Source: Isoperla grammatica (Eukaryota > Arthropoda > Insecta > Plecoptera > Perlodidae). From it: a stretch of DNA of 64,000 bases. The notes under the pieces are model-generated. The model was not told the origin of the DNA. It ran no database searches and was given only the letters and a program-made list of their open reading frames with translations. The position numbers and the translations under genes were made by a program. Below, in pieces: positions 37,456-52,100 of the stretch; the first letter of the stretch is position 1, and every line of letters begins with the position of its first letter. The stretch spans positions 39,132,579-39,196,578 of the forward strand of contig OX246746.1 in assembly GCA_945910005.1 (NCBI GenBank), given 5' to 3'.

Positions 37456-40400
37456 GCGCTAAGTCAGTGACATGAGAGCAACCACATGCAACATATGAAG
37501 ACAACGCATGTTTCCTCGCTTGTGACGGTGACTGTACGTGATAAACCCTGCGCTTAATCAGTGACATAAGAGCAACTACATGCAACATATTAGGACAACG
37601 CATGTTTCCTCGCTTGTGACGGTGACTGTACTTGATAAACCCTGCGCTAAGTCAGTGACATGAGAGCAACTACATGCAACATATTAGGACAACGCATGTT
37701 TCCTCGCTTGTGAAGGTGAGTGTACTTGATATGTCCTGCGCTAAGTCAGTGACATGAGAGCAACTTTATGCAACATATAAGGACAACGCATGTTTCGTCG
37801 CTTGTGACGGTGACTGTACGTGATAAACCCTGCGCTTAGTCAGTGACATGAAAGCAACTACATGCAACATATGAAGACAACGCATGTTTCCGTGCTTGTG
37901 AAGGTGACTGTACTTGATAAACCCTGCGCTAAGTCAGTGACATGAGAGCAACTACATGCAACATATGAAGACAACGCATGTTTCCTCGCTTGTCACGGTG
38001 ACTGTACGTGATAAACCCTGCGCTAAGTCGGTGACATGAGAGCAACTACATGCAACATATTAGGACAACGCATGTTTCGTCGCTTGTGACGGTGACTGTA
38101 CTTGATAAACCCTGCGCTAAGTCAGTGACATGAGAGAAACAACATGCAACATATGAAAACAACGCATGTTTCCTCGCTTGTGACGGTGACTGTACTTGAT
38201 AAACCCTGCGCTAAGTCAGTGACGTGAGAGCCACTACATGCAACATATGAAGACAACGCATGTTTCCTCGCTTGTGATTGTGACTGTACGTGATAAACCC
38301 TGCGCTAAGTCAGTGACATGAGAGCAACTAAATGCAACATATGAAGACAACGAATGTTTCCTCGCTTGTTACGGTGACTGTACTTGATAAACCCTGCGCT
38401 AAGTCAGTGACATGAGAGCAACTACATGCAACATATGAAGACAACGCATGTTTCCTCGCTTGTGACGGTGACTTTACTTGATAAACCCTGCGCTAAGTCA
38501 GTGACATGAGAGCAACTACATGCAACCTATGAAGACAACGCATGTTTCCTCGCTTGTGAAGGTGACTGTACGTGATAAACCCTGCGCTAAGTCAGTGACA
38601 TGAAAGCAACTACATGCAACATATGACGACAGCGCATGTTTCCTCGCTTGTGAAGGTGACTGTACTTAAAAAACCCTGCGCCAAGTCAGTGACATGAGAG
38701 CAACTACATGCAACATATGAAGACAACGCGTGTATTCTCGCTTGTGATGGTGACTGTACTTGATAAACACTGCGCTAAGTCAGTGACATGACAGCCTCTA
38801 CATGCAACATATGAAAGCAACGCATGTTTCCTCGCTTGTGACGGTGACTGTACGTGATAAACCCTGCGCTAAGTCAGTGACATGAGAGCAACTACATGCA
38901 ACATATGAAGACAACGAATGTTTCCTCGCTTGTTACGGTGACTGTACTTGATAAACCCTGCGCTTAGTCAGTGACATGAGAGCAACTTCATGCAACATAT
39001 GAAGACAACGCATTTTTCCTCGCTTGTGACGGTGACTGTACTTGATAAACCCTGCGCTAAGTCAGTGACATGAGAGCAACTACAACAACCTATGAAGACA
39101 ACGCATGTTTCCTCGCTTGTGAAGGTGACTGTACGTGATAAACCCTGCGCTAAGTCAGTGACATGAAAGCAACTACATGCAACATATGAAGACAGCGCAT
39201 GTTTCCTCGCTTTTAAAGGTGACTGTACTTGATAAACCCTGCGCTAAGTCAGTGAGCTGAGAGCAACTACATGCAACATATGAAGACAACGCATGTTTCC
39301 TCGCATGTGAAGGTGACTGTACGTGATAAACCCTGCGCTTAATCAGTGACATAAGAGCAACTACATGCAACATATAAGGACAACTCATGTTTCCTCGCTT
39401 GTGACGGTGACTGTACTTGATAAACCCTGCGCTAAGTCAGTGACATGAGAGCAACTACATGCAACATATTAGGACAACGCATGTTTCCTCGCTTGTGAAG
39501 GTGAGTGTACTTGATATGTCCTGCGCTAAGTCAGTGACATGAGAGCAACTTTATGCAACATATGAAGACAACGCATGTTTCGTCGCTTGTGACGGTGACT
39601 GTACGTGATAAACCCTGCGCTAAGTCAGTGACATGAAAGCAACTACATGCAACATATGAAGACAACGCATGTTTCCGTGCTTGTGAAGGTGACTGTACTT
39701 GATAAACCCTGCGCTAAGTCAGTGACATGAGAGCAACTACATGCAACATATGAAGACAACGCATGTTTCCTCGCTTGTCACGGTGACTGTACGTGATAAA
39801 CCCTGCGCTAAGTCAGTGACATGAGAGAAACTACATGCAACATATTAGGACAACGCATGTTTCGTCGCTTGTGACGGTGACTGTACTTGATAAACCCCGC
39901 GCTAAGTCAGTGACATGAGAGCAACTACATGCAACATATGAAGACAACGCATGTTTCCTCGCTTGTGAAGGTGACTGTACTTGATAAACCCTGCGCTAAG
40001 TCAGTGACATGAAAGCCACTACATGCAAAATAAGACAACGCATGTTTCCTCGCTTGTGACGGTGACTGTACTTGATAAACCCTGCGCTAAGTCAGTGACA
40101 TGAGAGCAACTACATGCAACATATGAAGACAACGCATGTTTCCTCGCTTGTGACGGTGACTGTACTTGATAAACCCTGCGCTAAGTCAGTGACATGAGAG
40201 CCACTTCATGCAACATATGAAGACAACGCATGTTTCCTCGCTTGTGATTGTGACTGTACGTGATAAACCCTGCGCTAAGTCAGTGACATGAGAGCAACTA
40301 CATGCAACATATGAAGACAACGAATGTTTCCTCGCTTGTTACGGTGACTGTACTTGATAAACCCTGCGCTAAGTCAGTGAAATGAGAGCAACTACATGCA

Positions 40401-40741
40401 ACATATAAAGACAACGCATGTTTCTTCGCTTGTGACGGTTACTATACTTGATAAACCCTGCGCTAAGTCAGTGACATGAGAGCAACTACATGCAACCTAT
40501 GAAGACAACGCATGTTTCCTCGCTTGTGAAGGTGACTGTACGTGATAAACCCTGCGCTAAGTCAGTGACATGAAAGCAACTACATGCAACATATGACGAC
40601 AGCGCATGTTTCCTCGCTTGTGAAGGTGACTGTACTTAAAAAACCCTGCGCCAAGTCAGTGACATGAGAGCAACTACATGCAACATATGAAGACAACGCG
40701 TGTTTTCTCGCTTGTGATGGTGACTGTACTTGATAAACCCT
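37456..40741. repeat. 3,286-bp tandem segment, second copy (35 monomers)
   Basis: Same order and same two shortened monomers as the first copy. Differences noticed include CATATAAGGAC near 37779 against CATATGAAGAC, and CAACTAAATGC near 38330 against CAACTACATGC. The match ends at 40742, where the next monomer has GCAACTACATGC instead of the segment-opening GCAACCACATGC. Confidence 0.9.
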
Positions 40742-43467
40742 GCGCTAAGTCAGTGACATGAGAGCAACTACATGCAACATATGAAGACAACGCATGTTTC
40801 CTCGCTTGTGAAGGTGACTGTACTTGATAAACCCTGCGCTAAGTCAGTGACATGAGAGCAACTACATGCAACATATGAAGACAACGCATGTTTCCTCGCT
40901 TGTGACGGTGACTGTACGTGATAAACCCTGCGCTAAGTCAGTGACATGAGAGAAACTACATGCAACATATTAGGACAACGCATGTTTCCTCGCTTGTGAC
41001 GGTGACTGTACTTGATAAACCCTGCGCTAAGTCAGTGACATGAGAGCAACTACATGCAACATATGAAGACAACGCATGTTTCCTCGCTTGTGACGGTGAC
41101 TGTACTTGATAAACCCTGCGCTAAGTCAGTGACCTGAGAGCAACTTAATGCAGCATATGAAGACAACGCATGTTTCCTCGCTTGTGAAGGTGACTGTACT
41201 TGATAAACCCCGCGCAGAGTCAGTGACATGAGAGCAACTACATTCAACATATGAAGACAACGCATGTTTCCTCGCTTGTGAAGGTGACTGTACTTGATAA
41301 ACCCTGCGCTAAGTCAGTGACATGAGAGCAACTTCATGCAACATATGAAGACAACGCATGTTTTCTCGCTTGTGACGGTGACTGTACGTGATAAACCCTG
41401 CGCTAAGTCAGTGACATGAGAGCAACTACATGCAACATATGAAGACAACGCATGTTTCCTCGCTTGTGAAGGTGACTGTACTTGATAAACCCTGCGCTAA
41501 GTCAGTGACATGAGAGCAACTACATGCAATATATATAGACAACGCATGTTTCCTCACTTGTGACGGTGACTGTTTTTGATAAACCCTGCGCTAAGTCAGT
41601 GACATGAGAGCAACTACATGCAACATATGAAGACAACGCATGTTTCCTCGCTTGTGACGGTGACTGTACGTGATAAACCCTGCACAAGGTTAGTGACATG
41701 AAAGCAACTACATGCAACATATAAAGACAACACATGTTTCCGAGCTTGTGAAGGTGACTGTACTTGATAAACCCTGCGCTAAGTCAGTGACATGAGAGCA
41801 ACTACATGCAACATATGAAGACAACGCATGTTTCCTTGCTTGTGACGGTGACTGTACTTGATAAACCCTGCGCTAAGTCAGTGACATGAGAGCAACTACA
41901 TGCAACATATGAAGACAACGCATGTTTCCGAGCTTGTGAAGGTGACTGTACTTGATAAACCCTGCGCTCAGTCAGTGACATGAGAGCAACTACATGCAAC
42001 ATATGAAGACAACGCATGTGTCCTCGCTTGTGACGGTGACTGTACGTGATAAACCCTGCGCTAAGTCAGTGACATGAAAGCAACTACATGCAACATATGA
42101 AGACAACGCATGTTTCCTCGCTTGTTACGGTGACTGTACGTGATAAACCCTGCGCTAAGTCAGTGACATGAGAGCAACTTCATGCAACATATTAGGACAA
42201 CGAATGTTTCCTCGCTTGTGACGGTGACTGTACTTGATAAACCCTGCGCTAAGTCAGTGACATGAGAGCAACTACATGCAACATATGAAGACAACGCATG
42301 TTTCCTCGCTTGTGAAGGTGACTGTACTTGATAAACCCTGCGCTTAGTCAGTGACATGAAAGCCACTACATGCAAAATATGAAGACAACGCATGTTTCCT
42401 CGCTTGTGACGGTGACTGTCCTTGATAAACCCTGCGCTAAGTCAGTGACATGAGAGCAACTACATGCAACATATGAAGACAACGCATGTTTCCTCGCTTG
42501 TGACGGTGACTGTACTTGATAAACCCTGCGCTAAGTCAGTGACATGAGAGCCACTACATGCAACATATGAAGACAACGCATGTTTCCTCGCTTGTGATTG
42601 TGACTGTACGTGATAAACCCTGCGCTAAGTCAGTGACATGAGAGCAACTACATGCAACATATGAAGACAACGAATGTTTCCTCGCTTGTCACGGTGACTG
42701 TACTTGATAAACCCTGCGCTAAGTCAGTGACATGAGAGCAACTACATGCAACATATGAAGACAACGCATGTTTCCTCGCTTGTGACGTTGACTGTACTTA
42801 ATAAACCCTGCGCTAAGTCAGTGACATGAGAGCAACTACATGCAACCTATGAAGACAACGCATGTTTCCTCGCTTGTGAAGGTGACTGTACGTGATAAAC
42901 CCTGCGCTAAGTCAGTGACATGAAAGCAACTACATGCAACATATGACAACAGCGCATGTTTCCTCGCTTGTGAAAAAGACTGTACTTGATAAACCCTGCG
43001 CTAAGTCAGTGACATGAGAGCAACTACATGCAACATATGAAGACAACGCATGTTTCCTCGCTTGTGACGGTGACTGTACTTGATAAACCATGCGCTAAGT
43101 CAGTGACATGAGAGCAACTACATGCAACATATGAAGACAACGCATGTTTCCTCGCTTGTGAAGGTGACTGTACTTGATAAACCCTGCGCTAAGTCAGTGA
43201 CATGAGAGCAACTACATGCAACATATATAGACAACGCATGTTTCCTCACTTGTGACGGTGACTGTACTTGATAAACCCTGCGCTAAGTCAGTGACATGAG
43301 AGCAACTACATGCAACATATGAAGACAACGCATGTTTCCTCGCTTGTGACGGTGACTGTACGTGATAAACCCTGCGCTAAGTCAGTGACATGAAAGCAAC
43401 TACATGCAACATATAAAGACAACGCATGTTTCCTCGCTTGTGAAGGTGACTGTACGTGATAAACCCT

Positions 43468-43582
43468 GCGCTAGGTCAGTGACATGAAAGCAACTACATG
43501 CAACATATGAATGATGATGATTAATGGGGCTTAACGTCGCATGTTTCCTCGCTTTTAAAGGTGACTGTACTTGATAAACCCT
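43468..43582 (+). repeat. 115-bp marker monomer, copy 8
   Basis: Same insertion and linked variants. It is the counterpart of copy 6 at 15,168 bp, inside right super-repeat copy 2. Confidence 0.97.
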
Positions 43583-46214
43583 GCGCTAAGTCAGTGACAT
43601 GAGAGCAACTACATGCAACATATGAAGACAACGCATGTTTCCTCGCATGTGAAGGTGACTGTACTTGATAAAACCCGCGCTAAGTCAGTGACATGAGAGC
43701 AACTACATGCAACATATGAAGACAACGCATGTTTCCTCGCTTGTGAAGGTGACTGTACTTGATAAACCCTGCGCTAAGTCAGTGACATGAGAGCAACTAC
43801 ATGCAACATATGAAGACAACGCATGTTTCCTCGCTTGTGACGGTGACTGTACGTGATAAACCCTGCGCTAAATCAGTGACATAAGAGCAACTACATGCAA
43901 CATATTAGGACAACGCATGTTTCCTCGCTTGTGACGGTGACTGTACTTGATAAACCCTGCGCTAAGTCAGTGACATGAGAGCAACTACATGCAACATATT
44001 AGGACAACGCATGTTTCCTCGCTTGTGAAGGTGAGTGTACTTGATATGTCCTGCGCTAAGTCAGTGACATGAGAGCAACTTTATGCAACATATGAAGACA
44101 ACGCATGTTTCGTCGCTTGTGACGGTGACTGTACGTGATAAACCCTGCGCTAAGTCAGTGACATGAAAGCAACTACATGCAACATATGAAGACAACGCAT
44201 GTTTCCGAGCTTGTGAAGGTGACTGTACTTGATAAACCCTGCGCTAAGTCAGTGACATCAGAGCAACTACATGCAACATATGAAGACAACGCATGTTTCC
44301 TCGCTTGTGACGGTGACTGTACGTGATAAACCCTGCGGTAAGTCAGTGACATGAGAGCAACTACATGCAACATATTAGGACAACGCATGTTTTCTCGCTT
44401 GTGACGGTGACTGTACTTGATAAACCCTGCGCTAAGTCAGTGTTATGAGAGCAACTACATGCAACATATGAAGACAACGCATGTTTCCTCGCTTGTGAAG
44501 GTGACTGTACTTGATAAACCCTGCGCTAAGTCAGTGACATGAAAGCCACTACATGCAAAATATGAAGACAACGCATGTTTCCTCGCTTGTGACGGTGACT
44601 GTTCTTGATAAACCCTGCGCTTAGTCAGTGACATGAGAGCAACTACATGCAACATATGAAGACAACGCATGTTTCCTCGCTTGTGACGGTGACTGTACTT
44701 GATAAACCCTGCGCTAAGTCAGTGACATGAGAGCCACTACATGCAACATATGAAGACAACGCATGTTTCCTCGCTTGTGATTGTGACTGTACGTGATAAA
44801 CCCTGCGCTAAGTCAGTGACATGAAAGCAACTACATGCAACATATGAAGACAACGCATGTTTCCTCGCTTGTTACGGTGACTGTACGTGATAAACCCTGC
44901 GCTAAGTCAGTGACATGAGAGCAACTTCATGCAACATATTAGGACAACGAATGTTTCCTCGCTTGTGACTGTGACTGTACTTGATAAACCCTGCGCTAAG
45001 TCAGTGACATGAGAGCAACTACATGCAACATATGAAGACAACGCATGTTTCCTCGCTTGTGAAGGTGACTGTACTTGATAAACCCTGCGCTTAGTCAGTG
45101 ACATGAAAGCCACTACATGCAAAATATGAAGACAACGCATGTTTCCTCGCTTGTGACGGTGACTGTCCTTGATAAACCCTGCGCTAAGTCAGTGACATGA
45201 GAGCAACTACATGCAACATATGAAGACAACGCATGTTTCCTCGCTTGTGACGGTGACTGTACTTGATAAACCCTGCGCTAAAACAGTGACATGAGAGCCA
45301 CTACATGCAACATATGAAGACAACGCATGTTTCCTCGCTTGTGATTGTGACTGTACGTGATAAACCCTGCGCTAAGTCAGTGACATGAGAGCAACTACAT
45401 GCAACATATGAAGACAACGAATGTTTCCTCGCTTGTCACGGTGACTGTACTTGATAAACCCTGCGCTAAGTCAGTGACATGAGAGCAACTACATGCAACA
45501 TATGAAGACAACGCATGTTTCCTCGCTTGTGACGTTGACTGTACTTAATAAACCCTGCGCTAAGTCAGTGACATGAGAGCAACTACATGCAACCTATGAA
45601 GACAACGCATGTTTCCTCGCTTGTGAAGGGGACTGTACGTGATAAACCCTGCGCTAAGTCAGTGACATGAAAGCAACTACATGCAACATATGACAACAGC
45701 GCATGTTTCCTCGCTTGTGAAAAAGACTGTACTTGATAAACCCTGCGCTAAGTCAGTGACATGAGAGCAACTACATGCAACATATGAAGACAACGCATGT
45801 TTCCTCGCTTGTGACGGTGACTGTACTTGATAAACCATGCGCTAAGTCAGTGACATGAGAGCAACTACATGCAACATATGAAGACAACGCATGTTTCCTC
45901 GCTTGTGAAGGTGACTGTACTTGATAAACCCTGCGCTAAGTCAGTGACATGAGAGCAACTACATGCAACATATATAGACAACGCATGTTTCCTCACTTGT
46001 GACGGTGACTGTACTTGATAAACCCTGCGCTAAGTCAGTGACATGAGAGCAACTACATGCAACATATGAAGACAACGCATGTTTCCTCGCTTGTGACGGT
46101 GACTGTACGTGATAAACCCTGCGCTAAGTCAGTGACATGAAAGCAACTACATGCAACATATAAAGACAACGCATGTTTCCTCGCTTGTGAAGGTGACTGT
46201 ACGTGATAAACCCT
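43468..46214. repeat. 29-monomer HOR unit, copy 3 (2,747 bp)
   Basis: Same order and length as the other 29-mers. Private differences noticed by eye are few: GTGACTGTGAC near 44965, CTAAAACAGTGAC near 45280 and GAAGGGGACTG near 45627. So few changes in 2.7 kb points to recent copying. Confidence 0.92.
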
Positions 46215-46329
46215 GCGCTAGGTCAGTGACATGAAAGCAACTACATGCAACATATGAATGATGATGATTAATGGGGCTTAACGTCGCATGTTTCCTCGCT
46301 TTTAAAGGTGACTGTACTTGATAAACCCT
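46215..46329 (+). repeat. 115-bp marker monomer, copy 9
   Basis: Same insertion and linked variants. It is the counterpart of copy 7 at 15,168 bp. Confidence 0.97.
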
Positions 46330-48585
46330 GCGCTAAGTCAGTGACATGAGAGCAACTACATGCAACATATGAAGACAACGCATGTTTCCTCGCATGTGAA
46401 GGTGACTGTACTTGATAAAACCCGCGCTAAGTCAGTGACATGAGAGCAACTACATGCAACATATGAAGACAACGCATGTTTCCTCGCTTGTGAAGGTGAC
46501 TGTACTTGATAAACCCTGCGCTAAGTCAGTGACATGAGAGCAACTACATGCAACATATGAAGACAACGCATGTTTCCTCGCTTGTGACGGTGACTGTACG
46601 TGATAAACCCTGCGCTAAATCAGTGACATAAGAGCAACTACATGCAACATATTAGGACAACGCATGTTTCCTCGCTTGTGACGGTGACTGTACTTGATAA
46701 ACCCTGCGCTAAGTCAGTGACATGAGAGCAACTACATGCAACATATTAGGACAACGCATGTTTCCTCGCTTGTGAAGGTGAGTGTACTTGATATGTCCTG
46801 CGCTAAGTCAGTGACATGAGAGCAACTTTATGCAACATATGAAGACAACGCATGTTTCGTCGCTTGTGACGGTGACTGTACGTGATAAACCCTGCGCTAA
46901 GTCAGTGACATGAAAGCAACTACATGCAACATATGAAGACAACGCATGTTTCCGAGCTTGTGAAGGTGACTGTACTTGATAAACCCTGCGCTAAGTCAGT
47001 GACATCAGAGCAACTACATGCAACATATGAAGACAACGCATGTTTCCTCGCTTGTGACGGTGACTGTACGTGATAAACCCTGCGGTAAGTCAGTGACATG
47101 AGAGCAACTACATGCAACATATTAGGACAACGCATGTTTTCTCGCTTGTGACGGTGACTGTACTTGATAAACCCTGCGCTAAGTCAGTGTTATGAGAGCA
47201 ACTACATGCAACATATGAAGACAACGCATGTTTCCTCGCTTGTGAAGGTAACTGTACTTGATAAACCCTGCGCTAAGTCAGTGACATGAAAGCCACTACA
47301 TGCAAAATATGAAGACAACGCATGTTTCCTCGCTTGTGACGGTGACTGTTCTTGATAAACCCTGCGCTTAGTCAGTGACATGAGAGCAACTACATGCAAC
47401 ATATGAAGACAACGCATGTTTCCTCGCTTGTGACGGTGACTGTACTTGATAAACCCTGCGCTAAGTCAGTGACATGAGAGCCACTACATGCAACATATGA
47501 AGACAACGCATGTTTCCTCGCTTGTGATTGTGAATGTACGTGATAAACCCTGCGCTAAGTCAGTGACATGAGAGCAACTACATGCAACATATGAAGACAA
47601 CGCATGTTTCCTCGCTTGTGACGGTGACTTTACTTGATAAACCCTGCGCTAAGTCAGTGACATGAGAGCAACTACATGCAACCTATGAAGACAACGCATG
47701 TTTCCTCGCTTGTGAAGGTGACTGTACGTGATAAACCCTGCGCTAAGTCAGTGACATGAAAGCAACTACATGCAACATATGACGACAGCGCATGTTTCCT
47801 CGCTTGTGAAGATGACTGTACTTGATAAACCCTGCGCTAAGTCAGTGACATGAGAGCAACTACATGCAACATATGAAGACAACGCATGTTTCCTCGCTTG
47901 TGACGGTGACTGTACTTGATAAACCCTGCGCTAAGTCAGTGACATGAGAGCAACTACATGCAACATATGAAGACAACGCATGTTTCCTCGCTTGTGAAGG
48001 TAACTGTACTTGATAAACCCTGCGCTAAGTCAGTGACATGAGAGCAACTACATGCAATATATATGGACAACGCATGTTTCCTCACTTGTGACGGTGACTG
48101 TTTTTGATAAACCCTGCGCTAAGTCAGTGACATGAGAGCAACTACATGCAACATATGAAGACAACGCATGTTTCCTCGCTTGTGACGGTGACTGTACGTG
48201 ATAAACCCTGCACAAGGTTAGTGACATGAAAGCAACTACATGCAACATATAAAGACAACACATGTTTCCGAGCTTGTGAAGGTGACTGTACTTGATAAAC
48301 CCTGCGCTAAGTCAGTGACATAAGAGCAACTACATGCAACATATGAAGACAACGCATGTTTCCTTGCTTGTGACGGTGACTGTACTTGATAAACCCTGCG
48401 CTAAGTCAGTGACATGAGAGCAACTACATGCAACATATGAAGACAACGCATGTTTCCTTGCTTGTGACGGTGACTGTTCTTGATAAACCCTGCGCTAAGT
48501 CAGTGACATGAGAGCAACTACATGCAACATATGAAGACAACGCATGTTTCTTCGCTTGTAAAGGTGACTGTACTTGATAAACTTG

Positions 48586-49149
48586 GCGCTAAGTCAGTGA
48601 CATGAGAGCAACTACATACAACATATGAGGACAACGCATGATTTCTCGCTTGTGAAGGTGACTGTATTTGATAAACCCTGCGCTAAGTCAATGACATGAA
48701 AACCACTTCATGCAACATATCAGGACAACGCATGTATCCTCGCTTGTGAAGGTGACTGTACTTGATAAACCCTGCGCTAAGTCAGTGACATGAAAACCAC
48801 TTCATGCAACATATCAAGACAACGCATGTTTTCTCTATTGTGACGGTAACTGTACGTGATAAACCCTGCGCTCAGTCAGTGCCATGAAAACCACTTCATG
48901 CAACATATCAGGACAACGCATGTTTTCTCTATTGTGACGGTAACTGTACGTGATAAACCCTGCGCTAAGTCAGTGCCATGAAAACCACTTCATGCAACAT
49001 ATCAGGACAACGCATGTTTCCTCGCTTGTGACGGTGACTGTACGTGAAAAACTTGGCGCTAAGTCAGTGACATGAAAGCAATTTCATGCAACTTATTAGG
49101 AAAAAACATGTTTCCTCGCTTGTGACGGTGACTGTACTTGATAAACCCT
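48586..49149. repeat. Divergent monomer island, copy 2 (6 monomers)
   Basis: Same six-monomer block at 15,168 bp from copy 1. It is followed directly by a GCAACTTCATGCAACTTTTT monomer; the ATATTAGG monomer that stands between them in copies 1 and 3 is missing. Confidence 0.9.
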
Positions 49150-52100
49150 GCGCTAAGTCAGTGACATGAGAGCAACTTCATGCAACTTTTTAGGACAACG
49201 CATGTTTCCTCGCTTGTGACGGTGACTGTACTTGATAAACCCTGCGCTAAGTCAGTGACATGAGAGCAACCACATGCAACATATGAAGACAACGCATGTT
49301 TCCTCGCTTGTGACGGTGACTGTACGTGATAAACCCTGCGCTTAATCAGTGACATAAGAGCAACTACATGCAACATATTAGGACAACGCATGTTTCCTCG
49401 CTTGTGACGGTGACTGTACTTGATAAACCCTGCGCTAAGTCAGTGACATGAGAGCAACTACATGCAACATATTAGGACAACGCATGTTTCCTCGCTTGTG
49501 AAGGTGAGTGTACTTGATATGTCCTGCGCTAAGTCAGTGACATGAGAGCAACTTTATGCAACATATGAAGACAACGCATGTTTCGTCGCTTGTGACGGTG
49601 ACTGTACGTGATAAACCCTGCGCTTAGTCAGTGACATGAAAGCAACTACATGCAACATATGAAGACAACGCATGTTTCCGTGCTTGTGAAGGTGACTGTA
49701 CTTGATAAACCCTGCGCTAAGTCAGTGACATGAGAGCAACTACATGCAACATATGAAGACAACGCATGTTTCCTCGCTTGTCACGGTGACTGTACGTGAT
49801 AAACCCTGCGCTAAGTCGGTGACATGAGAGCAACTACATGCAACATATTAGGACAACGCATGTTTCGTCGCTTGTGACGGTGACTGTACTTGATAAACCC
49901 TGCGCTAAGTCAGTGACATGAGAGAAACAACATGCAACATATGAAAACAACGCATGTTTCCTCGCTTGTGACGGTGACTGTACTTGATAAACCCTGCGCT
50001 AAGTCAGTGACGTGAGAGCCACTACATGCAACATATGAAGACAACGCATGTTTCCTCGCTTGTGATTGTGACTGTACGTGATAAACCCTGCGCTAAGTCA
50101 GTGACATGAGAGCAACTACATGCAACATATGAAGACAACGAATGTTTCCTCGCTTGTTACGGTGACTGTACTTGATAAACCCTGCGCTAAGTCAGTGACA
50201 TGAGAGCAACTACATGCAACATATGAAGACAACGCATGTTTCCTCGCTTGTGACGGTGACTTTACTTGATAAACCCTGCGCTAAGTCAGTGACATGAGAG
50301 CAACTACATGCAACCTATGAAGACAACGCATGTTTCCTCGCTTGTGAAGGTGACTGTACGTGATAAACCCTGCGCTAAGTCAGTGACATGAAAGCAACTA
50401 CATGCAACATATGACGACAGCGCATGTTTCCTCGCTTGTGAAGGTGACTGTACTTAAAAAACCCTGCGCCAAGTCAGTGACATGAGAGCAACTACATGCA
50501 ACATATGAAGACAACGCGTGTATTCTCGCTTGTGATGGTGACTGTACTTGATAAACACTGCGCTAAGTCAGTGACATGACAGCCTCTACATGCAACATAT
50601 GAAAGCAACGCATGTTTCCTCGCTTGTGACGGTGACTGTACGTGATAAACCCTGCGCTAAGTCAGTGACATGAGAGCAACTACATGCAACATATGAAGAC
50701 AACGAATGTTTCCTCGCTTGTTACGGTGACTGTACTTGATAAACCCTGCGCTTAGTCAGTGACATGAGAGCAACTTCATGCAACATATGAAGACAACGCA
50801 TTTTTCCTCGCTTGTGACGGTGACTGTACTTGATAAACCCTGCGCTAAGTCAGTGACATGAGAGCAACTACAACAACCTATGAAGACAACGCATGTTTCC
50901 TCGCTTGTGAAGGTGACTGTACGTGATAAACCCTGCGCTAAGTCAGTGACATGAAAGCAACTACATGCAACATATGAAGACAGCACATGTTTCCTCGCTT
51001 TTAAAGGTGACTGTACTTGATAAACCCTGCGCTAAGTCAGTGAGCTGAGAGCAACTACATGCAACATATGAAGACAACGCATGTTTCCTCGCATGTGAAG
51101 GTGACTGTACGTGATAAACCCTGCGCTTAATCAGTGACATAAGAGCAACTACATGCAACATATAAGGACAACTCATGTTTCCTCGCTTGTGACGGTGACT
51201 GTACTTGATAAACCCTGCGCTAAGTCAGTGACATGAGAGCAACTACATGCAACATATTAGGACAACGCATGTTTCCTCGCTTGTGAAGGTGAGTGTACTT
51301 GATATGTCCTGCGCTAAGTCAGTGACATGAGAGCAACTTTATGCAACATATGAAGACAACGCATGTTTCGTCGCTTGTGACGGTGACTGTACGTGATAAA
51401 CCCTGCGCTAAGTCAGTGACATAAAAGCAACTACATGCAACATATGAAGACAACGCATGTTTCCGTGCTTGTGAAGGTGACTGTACTTGATAAACCCTGC
51501 GCTAAGTCAGTGACATGAGAGCAACTACATGCAACATATGAAGACAACGCATGTTTCCTCGCTTGTCACGGTGACTGTACGTGATAAACCCTGCGCTAAG
51601 TCAGTGACATGAGAGAAACTACATGCAACATATTAGGACAACGCATGTTTCGTCGCTTGTGACGGTGACTGTACTTGATAAACCCCGCGCTAAGTCAGTG
51701 ACATGAGAGCAACTACATGCAACATATGAAGACAACGCATGTTTCCTCGCTTGTGAAGGTGACTGTACTTGATAAACCCTGCGCTAAGTCAGTGACATGA
51801 AAGCCACTACATGCAAAATAAGACAACGCATGTTTCCTCGCTTGTGACGGTGACTGTACTTGATAAACCCTGCGCTAAGTCAGTGACATGAGAGCAACTA
51901 CATGCAACATATGAAGACAACGCATGTTTCCTCGCTTGTGACGGTGACTGTACTTGATAAACCCTGCGCTAAGTCAGTGACATGAGAGCCACTACATGCA
52001 ACATATGAAGACAACGCATGTTTCCTCGCTTGTGATTGTGACTGTACGTGATAAACCCTGCGCTAAGTCAGTGACATGAGAGCAACTACATGCAACATAT

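Larger units (their letters stand above)
26608..41775. repeat. Right super-repeat, copy 1 (161 monomers, 15,168 bp)
   Basis: Length is 161x94 + 42 - 8. It is the longest copy because it holds the 3,286-bp segment twice (34170-37455 and 37456-40741). Without that extra segment the unit is 11,882 bp = 126x94 + 42 - 4. Order inside: 29-mer core, divergent island, one or two 3,286-type segments, then a block with ATTCAACATATG and TGCAATATATATAGAC monomers. Confidence 0.85.
31047..43467. repeat. HOR interval, 132 monomers (12,421 bp)
   Basis: Length is 132x94 + 21 - 8. The -8 comes from two pairs of shortened monomers (1-nt loss near 35795 and 39081, 3-nt loss near 36743 and 40028), one pair in each half of the 3,286-bp duplication. 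The interval holds the divergent monomer island at 33418-33981, the two 3,286-bp copies, and the boundary between right super-repeat copies 1 and 2 at 41776. It is the longest stretch between marker monomers. Confidence 0.9.
41776..51965. repeat. Right super-repeat, copy 2 (108 monomers, shortened)
   Basis: Length is 108x94 + 42 - 4 = 10,190 bp. It follows copy 1 at 15,168 bp, then 15,074 bp after loss of one monomer at about 49150. Its end is missing: near 51966 it jumps from a 40.1-kb-like block straight into the core. Relative to copy 3 it is 26 monomers short of a full unit-to-unit spacing. Confidence 0.85.
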
